A stretch of DNA of 11,513 nucleotides from positions 1 to 11,513 of the forward strand of contig JAJCYJ010000253.1 of NCBI GenBank assembly GCA_029262975.1, read 5' to 3'. The stretch comes from Saprospiraceae bacterium. GTDB taxonomy: Bacteria; Bacteroidota; Bacteroidia; Chitinophagales; Saprospiraceae. This document shows, in pieces, positions 6,568 to 11,513 of this stretch; positions within the stretch are counted from its first letter, which is position 1, and each line of letters opens with the position of its first letter. Made by a program: the position numbers and the translations under genes. The notes beneath the pieces are model-generated. The model ran no database searches and was not told the origin of the DNA. It worked only from the letters and a program-made list of their open reading frames with translations.

Positions 6568-7389
6568 ATGAGATATCCACTTTCTGTTATCATTATTTTG
6601 TTGATTGGAATGTCAACCTGGGTCACTGCACAAAAAGAGGTTGATATAATGCTCAAGTCCAGTGTCATCACCGAACAGACAGGTTGTTTTGATATTTTAT
6701 TGAGATCAGCTCATGGTCTTGATATTGATATAGCCGGGCAAAACTATCGCCTGTTCTATAATGCTGATAAACTTTCTTTTTCTAAAGATCGTATTACATA
6801 TCAACTTGATAATGAGACATATAGCAAAATTGATTTAATTAATACAGAAGACGACAATATAGGATTTGTCTCGATTTCAATTGATGGGAAAGCACTCACA
6901 AAAGATGTGGTTAACCTATCCAGGGATGGCACCTGGAAGCAAACGCTCAATATTTGTTTCGACCGCCTAAATAGTGAATCTTATGATATCACTTGGGCTA
7001 ATGCAAAAAGAACTTCTCTCTTTGCTACCGCCGAGGTAGCCTTGTCGGAGTGGGTCAGTGCTGAAAGTCAGCAGGTACTGACACCAAATGAGGTATATGA
7101 TTACTCCAGTTTGGACCATATGGAGGATTTGATGAGCACTTTATCGTTGCGTATATATCCTAATCCCGTGGCGGATTATATAAATATTGAATTTGACCAG
7201 AGACAACAACGCAGTGCTTTGATCATCAAAGATGTGATCGGACGCGAAGTCATTAATGAAGATCTTATCGACGTAAAGAATGTGATTTATAGTCTGGCCG
7301 ATTGGCCTGAAGGCACATATACCGTTGTCGTTCTGGATCAGGATGGACGGAGATTGACAAGTCAAAATATTATTAAAATAAATAATTAG
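6568..7389 (+). CDS. T9SS-secreted protein, family gene 2 (GQNYR-type domain + type A sorting domain)
   Basis: 273 residues. Signal peptide about 1-21 (likely cleavage after VTA, before QKEVDI), one family domain about 24-165, then a linker and a T9SS type A C-terminal sorting domain at about 192-273. The domain shows AGQNYRLFY (56-64), C40 and C130 at the same places as in gene 1, ITWANAK (141-147) and ATAEVALSEW (153-162). The sorting domain begins LSLRIYPNPVADYINIEF and ends with the LADWPEGTYTVVVLD and QNIIKI strands typical of TIGR04183-like domains, which direct proteins through the outer membrane and are normally removed on attachment to the surface. Probably co-transcribed with gene 1; a stem-loop follows at 7422-7440. 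What the domain binds is unknown. Confidence 0.9.
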   Translation: MRYPLSVIIILLIGMSTWVTAQKEVDIMLKSSVITEQTGCFDILLRSAHGLDIDIAGQNYRLFYNADKLSFSKDRITYQLDNETYSKIDLINTEDDNIGFVSISIDGKALTKDVVNLSRDGTWKQTLNICFDRLNSESYDITWANAKRTSLFATAEVALSEWVSAESQQVLTPNEVYDYSSLDHMEDLMSTLSLRIYPNPVADYINIEFDQRQQRSALIIKDVIGREVINEDLIDVKNVIYSLADWPEGTYTVVVLDQDGRRLTSQNIIKINN

Positions 7390-7692
7390 ATAAGACTTAG
7401 TATTTTTTGAATCAGAGTATCAAGGGGGATTGTCCCCTTTCGTCTCCTATAATATGATGCTTATAAGCACTACAAAAATCGCTAACTAATCGATCTTTGA
7501 TGGTTAGCCTTGTAAGCTACTTTACAAAAGAATAAGGCAGGTTAAGAAATTGTTCTCTATGAAAGGATAGATGAGTATATTGTCATCTAATTAATCCCCC
7601 CAGATTTTACCAATTGAAGTAAAGGTATATTCCCTAGCCGGATACTACCACTTTAATGTAACCACCTCCCTTGGGTGAAAACTATTGGTAAG
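7390..7692. other. intergenic region between family genes 2 and 3
   Basis: About 300 bases without a supported gene. It holds a stem-loop at 7422-7440, a perfect 12-base palindrome TGCTTATAAGCA at 7458-7469, and a larger imperfect hairpin with arms GCTAAC (7480-7485) and GTTAGC (7502-7507). No tRNA-like or riboswitch-like signature and no clear -33/-7 promoter were recognised, although gene 3 most likely needs its own promoter here. Confidence 0.5.
7422..7440 (+). terminator. stem-loop after family gene 2, terminator-like but without T run
   Basis: AAGGGGGA (7422-7429) pairs with TCCCCTTT (7432-7439 region) around a TTG loop: 8 pairs including one G-T. It lies 33 bases after the stop of gene 2. 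Only a short TTT follows before CG, so it may act as an mRNA 3'-end stabiliser or a weak terminator rather than a classical one. Confidence 0.4.
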
Positions 7693-8571
7693 ATGAATTT
7701 TCAAAGATTCGCTCTAGTCCTGGCGTTAGCCATTGTAGGACTTTCATATGTACAAGCTTCAGGTACGGTTGATGTAAGATTAACGCACAACAGTATCAAT
7801 AAGATAGACAATGCCCTATATGTTGATATTGACGTTCGTGTTGAAAATCAAGATCGGCTAAATCTGGCAGGTCAAAATTATCGCATATATTATCCCACGA
7901 GTATTTTGAGTCTCAATGAGACCGATTCAAAATCTCAACTTTCTCCGGAGAAGTATAGTAAGCTTCAATTCTCAAGTATTTTGGAAAATGTTGAAGCCCG
8001 TGGTCAGGGGGCTATCATATTTGATGATGACCTTGGATTCGCCAATTTTTCAGTTGAGTTGCTGGACAATGAAAATGGTGGAGCACGATTGACAAGCCAG
8101 GATGGCTGGGTTACAATAGCCACTTTAAAGTTTGATATTTTGGAAGAAATAAAGGACGTCTCCATGGTTTGGGGTCGCGTTGGAATGAGTGAAACATACG
8201 CTACAGCTTTTGTTGAAATCGCTGCATGGGATGCCCCACTGCATACAAGCCCGGTAATTATCGATGAATACATCGATTTTAATCTTTCTATTAGTTCTCT
8301 TTCATTAGAAGGAACTACATACGATATTACTATTGGCCCAAATCCATCATCTGACTTTCTTGAAATAAGAGCAAATAAAGACCTTAGGTCAAATACAAAT
8401 GTTTCGATCAGAGATTTATCTGGCAAGCTTGCTAAGAAAGAACAATTGACTAAGGGAAGCAGTCTTTACTCAATCGATGTGTCTATGTTGCAGTCTGCTT
8501 CATATATACTCGATATTGCAGACCAATCCGGAAAAAGTCTTTTCACTCAAAAGATTGTTGTGGCCCAATAA
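7693..8571 (+). CDS. T9SS-secreted protein, family gene 3 (GQNYR-type domain + type A sorting domain)
   Basis: 292 residues. Signal peptide MNFQRFALVLALAIVGLSYVQA, one family domain about 25-180, and a T9SS sorting domain about 208-292 with GPNP (215-218), VSIRDLSG and the final QKIVVAQ strand. The domain shows VDVRL, LAGQNYRIYY (58-67), DLGFANFSVEL, MVWGRVG and ATAFVEIAAW. Unlike genes 1, 2 and 4, it has no cysteine at all: both positions of the conserved pair are replaced (LYVDI and LKFDI). The frame is open to a GTG at 7675, giving six more residues (MKTIGK); the ATG is preferred because it puts the DVRL strand 27 residues from the start, as in the paralogues (26-29). A strong terminator follows at 8608. 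Confidence 0.9.
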   Translation: MNFQRFALVLALAIVGLSYVQASGTVDVRLTHNSINKIDNALYVDIDVRVENQDRLNLAGQNYRIYYPTSILSLNETDSKSQLSPEKYSKLQFSSILENVEARGQGAIIFDDDLGFANFSVELLDNENGGARLTSQDGWVTIATLKFDILEEIKDVSMVWGRVGMSETYATAFVEIAAWDAPLHTSPVIIDEYIDFNLSISSLSLEGTTYDITIGPNPSSDFLEIRANKDLRSNTNVSIRDLSGKLAKKEQLTKGSSLYSIDVSMLQSASYILDIADQSGKSLFTQKIVVAQ

Positions 8572-8607
8572 AAGAATCATAGAGATCCTCAAAACAAAAA
8601 GAATTTT

Positions 8608-8645
8608 AACGCCTTTTACAGTAAATGTAAGAGGCGTTTTTATTT
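8608..8645 (+). terminator. intrinsic terminator of family gene 3
   Basis: AACGCCTTTTACA (8608-8620) pairs with TGTAAGAGGCGTT (8626-8638) over 13 pairs, one of them G-T, around a GTAAA loop, followed by TTTTTATTT. It lies 37 bases after the stop of gene 3 and separates it from gene 4. Confidence 0.88.
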
Positions 8646-8754
8646 GTATTCTGCTCGTTTACCTTTTATGATGGCAGCTTTTTTATGGCTACAAAATAAA
8701 CAAGATATGTCGTGCGCAGGCAATACACTCTTCTCATCTAAATTCTTGCTGATA

Positions 8755-8782
8755 TATATATTATGATTATTGATAATATATA
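8755..8782. repeat. inverted repeat upstream of family gene 4, copy 1
   Basis: Perfect 10-base arms TATATATTAT (8755-8764) and ATAATATATA (8773-8782) around an 8-base spacer, 97 bases before the ATG of gene 4. The core and spacer length equal those of the repeat before gene 2. Confidence 0.5.
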
Positions 8783-8807
8783 AAGTGCTAAAATAATGAT
8801 TAGAAAG

Positions 8808-8827
8808 TATTATAAATAAAAATAATA
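8808..8827. repeat. inverted repeat upstream of family gene 4, copy 2
   Basis: TATTAT (8808-8813) and ATAATA (8822-8827) separated by 8 bases, 52 bases before the gene 4 ATG. Same core and spacing as copy 1 and as the repeat at 6537-6560. Confidence 0.45.
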
Positions 8828-8879
8828 TGTTATTTTAGCCGCCAATTGAGTCTGAATTTATTTCATTCTCTTTTAATGT

Positions 8880-10382
8880 ATGATGATGAAAACGTTACAA
8901 ACCCTACTAGCGGTAGCATGTCTGCTATCCACTAATGACCTATGGTCTATTCAGGAATATGATATCAGATTTAATATCAAATCGAATGATTGTGATACTC
9001 GTCAAATTTGCTATGACACACAAATAAGGTCAGCAGATGGCCAGGCCTGGAATCTGGCCGGTCAAAACTATCGTATATTTTATGACGCTTCTATGGCCGC
9101 CTATTTAGACGGATCTGCAAAAAGATTATTGGACCCCAATCAATATTCAGACATATTACTGACAGCCAATATTCAAAATACGGATGCCTCGGCATTTCCC
9201 GGAGATTTGCCTTTTAAGAGTACACTAAGCTTTCTGAATTATTCAGTCGATTTAATGAACCTCACAAATGGTGGTGCTGATCTTCCTAGTGATGGGGAAT
9301 GGATCTCTACGACAGAACTTTGTTTTGAAGTAACGCAAGAAGTAATAGATAACGGTTCTGAATGTTTGAGCCTGGTTTGGGCACGAATGGGTAAGACAGA
9401 TGGAATAGCGACAGCATTTGTAGAAGTATCACAATGGGTGGCTGCTAATAGTACAACTGAGGCAATTACCCGAGAATTTGATGACCTGGATGCTGAGGAT
9501 GGAGACGGATCATGTATATCAGAACTTTGCGGAGGCCTGGGCAATGAAAATACACCTACGACGTGTGATGACGGAATTGACAATGACGGCGATGGATTGA
9601 TAGATTGTGATGATACAGGTTGTGCTACAATCGTGCCTTGTGTACCAGAGACCAAAGAGTTTGACCTCGGATTAAATCTCAAATCTGTCGACTGTTCTAC
9701 AGGAATGGCCTGTTATAATGTCAACATTACCAGCAGATCTACTTCTTTTACGCTGGGTAGTCAACGATATCAATTATTCTATAATAGTGGTATAGGGTCA
9801 TTTGTTACAGGTATAAGTATGTTAGGCAGCGAGTTTCAATCTCTTGCTCTCCAGGCTTCCACTCCTGTCGAAAATGTGAATGCAACTGGTGTTGGTGGTC
9901 TGTCATATGAATCTAATCTCGGCTTTATCAATTTTACGATTCAACTCAGTGACGCAACTACAGGCAGTTCAGTAGTTGTAACAGATAGTAATCCTACTAC
10001 GGTCGCAGAGCTATGTTTTGTGATGACAGATCAAGCGATTAATAACCCTGATGTATGTTTTGAATCGACGTGGGCAAGAGTAGGCACGACTGATGAATAT
10101 AACCTTTCCATGGTCGAAATTGAAGAATGGTTAAGTGCCGGAAATACTTTGGAAGTAAATGGTTTTAGTTATGGTGACCTCAATAATACTTCCGGTCAAG
10201 ATGCCTGCTTTGGTGATTGTGTAAATATAGATGATGAGACAGGTGATGAACAATGCAGCGATGGGATAGACAATGATGACGACGGACTGGTTGACTGTCT
10301 CGATCCGGGTTGTGGTACAGCTCCAATATGTGAAGGACAATGTACAGCCCAAGCGCCTACACTCAGTGGAGGTGGAAATTAA
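8880..10382 (+). CDS. secreted protein, family gene 4 (two GQNYR-type domains, each followed by a calcium-type repeat)
   Basis: 500 residues. Signal peptide about 1-24, then domain A (about 26-190), a cysteine-framed acidic repeat (C229-C248, CDDGIDNDGDGLIDC), domain B (about 259-420) and a second repeat (C459-C478, CSDGIDNDDDGLVDC). Domains show LAGQNYRIFY (59-68) and LGSQRYQLFY (292-301), SFLNYSVDL and LGFINFTIQL, LVWARMG and STWARVG. Each domain has four cysteines in equal spacing (C38, C44, C148, C162; C272, C278, C379, C393), suggesting two disulfides each. The DxDxDG-like repeats resemble thrombospondin type 3 calcium loops. There is no T9SS sorting domain; the protein ends abruptly in CTAQAPTLSGGGN, which resembles the opening of the domain in the next gene. 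Starts with three successive ATG codons; no Shine-Dalgarno site. Confidence 0.88.
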   Translation: MMMKTLQTLLAVACLLSTNDLWSIQEYDIRFNIKSNDCDTRQICYDTQIRSADGQAWNLAGQNYRIFYDASMAAYLDGSAKRLLDPNQYSDILLTANIQNTDASAFPGDLPFKSTLSFLNYSVDLMNLTNGGADLPSDGEWISTTELCFEVTQEVIDNGSECLSLVWARMGKTDGIATAFVEVSQWVAANSTTEAITREFDDLDAEDGDGSCISELCGGLGNENTPTTCDDGIDNDGDGLIDCDDTGCATIVPCVPETKEFDLGLNLKSVDCSTGMACYNVNITSRSTSFTLGSQRYQLFYNSGIGSFVTGISMLGSEFQSLALQASTPVENVNATGVGGLSYESNLGFINFTIQLSDATTGSSVVVTDSNPTTVAELCFVMTDQAINNPDVCFESTWARVGTTDEYNLSMVEIEEWLSAGNTLEVNGFSYGDLNNTSGQDACFGDCVNIDDETGDEQCSDGIDNDDDGLVDCLDPGCGTAPICEGQCTAQAPTLSGGGN

Positions 10383-10388
10383 TGTTGG

Positions 10389-11513
10389 ATGATAAAAAAG
10401 TTGCCCAACAAGAAACGAAAAGAAATGATGAACTCATTTAATAAATTTCACTTGCTAATATTCACTTGGAGTTCAATCCTGTTATTGAGCTTTTATGGGA
10501 CGATATTAATCGGACAGTCGTGCGATTATACAACTGGGCCGGTAACTTTGACGGTTAGTGGAGGTAATCAAACAGATCAGTATACTACCGTCTATGTCCT
10601 GACAACCACGCATGGTGACATATTAGAAGTAAATGATAAAGAAGCAAAATTTGAAATAAGCCAACAAGGGTTCTATGTGGCTTATGCCATTAATCTCAAG
10701 CAAGATGCGACGTTAAGTGGATTGTCTGAAAATAGCAATATCAATCTTGTTTCTGCAGATGACTGTTTTGAAGTTGGATCCCCATTTGGCTTTACCGTGT
10801 GTAATGAACTTTCATCTTGTAATTATTGTCTGGGGGAGACGGTTGTTTTGAACACTGAAGGAGGCAATGAATCAGCACAATTCACAACAAAATATTTACT
10901 TACTGATAATAATGGCAGAATTCTGCGCATTTCTGACGAACCATTATTTGAAGAATTAGAAGTTGGGCTTTTTCTGGCTTTTGCTGTAAACTATGAAACA
11001 GATAAGGTGATTACAGGTTTGGACACATTTCTTAATATAGTGAATATAGAAAGCGGTTGTCTGGATATCAGCGACCCTTATGTAGTAGGTGTCTGTGATC
11101 AGTTGAATCCCACAATTTTTTATGACCTCAAAGGCTGCGATATTACCGAAACAGCAATTCTACAAGTTGGCGAGGTTTTTAGCTCTTATCTATGGAATAC
11201 AGGTAGTACAGAATCATTTATTGAGGTATCCGCTACCATAAGTGCAACATATGACGTGACAGTTACATTGGATAACGGATGTATCGGAGTCAAATCGCAA
11301 AGAATAACAGGAAATGAAATTTCCAGACTTGGAGATTTTGTGTGGGAAGATGTAGACGTGGATGGACGACAGGATGCAAATGAAGAAGGAATAAATGGTG
11401 TTAGAGTCAACTTGTATGCTGACTTTGATCGTAACGGTATTCCCGATTTTGAAGGATTTCCATCTTGTACTACTGTCACAGTTGATCATCCAGATAATGG
11501 AGAACCAGGATAT
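10389..11513 (+). CDS. large secreted SdrD_B-domain surface protein (3' part missing)
   Basis: Open reading frame of 375 codons running off the right edge without a stop. After a basic start (MIKKLPNKKRKE) and a hydrophobic segment (about 21-42, signal peptide ending near GQS) come two related units: residues 45-138 and 145-236, with QYTTVYVLT / QFTTKYLLT, GFYVAYAIN / GLFLAFAVN, and VCNEL / VCDQL, repeated 99-100 residues apart. Next is an Ig/PKD-like segment (about 243-302: YLWNTGSTESFIEV, TYDVTVTLDNGC), then an SdrD_B/Cna_B-like domain starting LGDFVWEDVDVDGRQD (314-329). Such proteins are usually long cell-surface or matrix proteins; a T9SS domain is expected further right. It starts 6 bases after gene 4, in the same frame. 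ATG at 10425 is an alternative start, giving a shorter signal peptide. Confidence 0.85.
   Translation, partial: MIKKLPNKKRKEMMNSFNKFHLLIFTWSSILLLSFYGTILIGQSCDYTTGPVTLTVSGGNQTDQYTTVYVLTTTHGDILEVNDKEAKFEISQQGFYVAYAINLKQDATLSGLSENSNINLVSADDCFEVGSPFGFTVCNELSSCNYCLGETVVLNTEGGNESAQFTTKYLLTDNNGRILRISDEPLFEELEVGLFLAFAVNYETDKVITGLDTFLNIVNIESGCLDISDPYVVGVCDQLNPTIFYDLKGCDITETAILQVGEVFSSYLWNTGSTESFIEVSATISATYDVTVTLDNGCIGVKSQRITGNEISRLGDFVWEDVDVDGRQDANEEGINGVRVNLYADFDRNGIPDFEGFPSCTTVTVDHPDNGEPGY

Larger units (their letters stand above)
8572..8879. other. intergenic region between family genes 3 and 4
   Basis: About 300 bases without a supported gene. It begins with the gene 3 terminator (8608-8645). The remainder is very AT-rich and contains two copies of the inverted motif TATTAT-N8-ATAATA (8755-8782 and 8808-8827) upstream of gene 4. 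A promoter for gene 4 is expected here, but no full TAnnTTTG box with a spaced TTG was found. Confidence 0.5.

Noticed and set aside
8004..8426. Minus-strand open frame of 140 codons opposite family gene 3
   Set aside because: Antisense to a well-supported coding sequence, with no signal or domain of its own.
7390..8879. Search for tRNA, riboswitch, CRISPR or insertion-sequence features in the longer spacers
   Set aside because: No T-loop-like sequence, no regularly spaced repeats, no transposase fragment and no terminal inverted repeats with target duplication were seen.
9239..9682. Minus-strand open frame of 147 codons opposite family gene 4
   Set aside because: It is Ser/Pro-rich, has no recognisable motif, and lies fully antisense to a gene with clear domain structure; it is a shadow of that gene's codon use.
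11186..11489. Two overlapping minus-strand frames at the right edge
   Set aside because: They lie opposite the SdrD_B-type gene, whose plus-strand translation gives recognisable domains; the antisense products show none.

Overview
The window looks like chromosomal DNA of a Bacteroidota bacterium, most likely of the Saprospiria/Chitinophagia side. This rests on AT-rich DNA, almost no Shine-Dalgarno sites before starts, several TAnnTTTG-type -7 boxes, type IX secretion (T9SS) C-terminal sorting domains, and secreted proteins carrying the cysteine-framed DGIDND calcium-type repeat and an SdrD_B-like domain. The lineage is an inference; no rRNA or tRNA gene is present.

Left part (1-3215, all on the minus strand): a compact housekeeping cluster read peroxiredoxin -> clpS -> aat -> M16 zinc peptidase -> beta-CASP metallo-beta-lactamase nuclease (cut by the left edge). 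Gaps inside the first four genes are only 24-40 bases, so they are probably one transcript. Aat (puts Leu/Phe on protein N-termini) and ClpS (delivers such proteins to the Clp protease) are writer and reader of the same N-degron pathway.

Middle (3352-5659): an EamA drug/metabolite transporter on the plus strand with a TTG start, converging on a class IV PLP aminotransferase, then a small minus-strand lipoprotein-like gene followed by a clear intrinsic terminator.

Right part (5925-11513, plus strand): a cluster of secreted proteins. Four consecutive genes carry five copies of one roughly 160-residue domain with the signature [AG][GS]Q[NR]Y[RQ][LI][FY]Y, which I cannot assign to a named family. 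The copies differ in what follows: nothing (gene 1), a T9SS sorting domain (genes 2 and 3), or calcium-type repeats (gene 4, two copies). A fifth gene runs off the right edge and carries a duplicated ~100-residue domain, an Ig/PKD-like segment and an SdrD_B domain. It has no stop codon inside the window.

The main points for a second look are this five-copy domain family, its all-or-none cysteine pairs, the apparent truncation of gene 4 at the first residues of the domain used by gene 5 (same reading frame), and a repeated inverted motif TATTAT-N8-ATAATA in front of the family genes.
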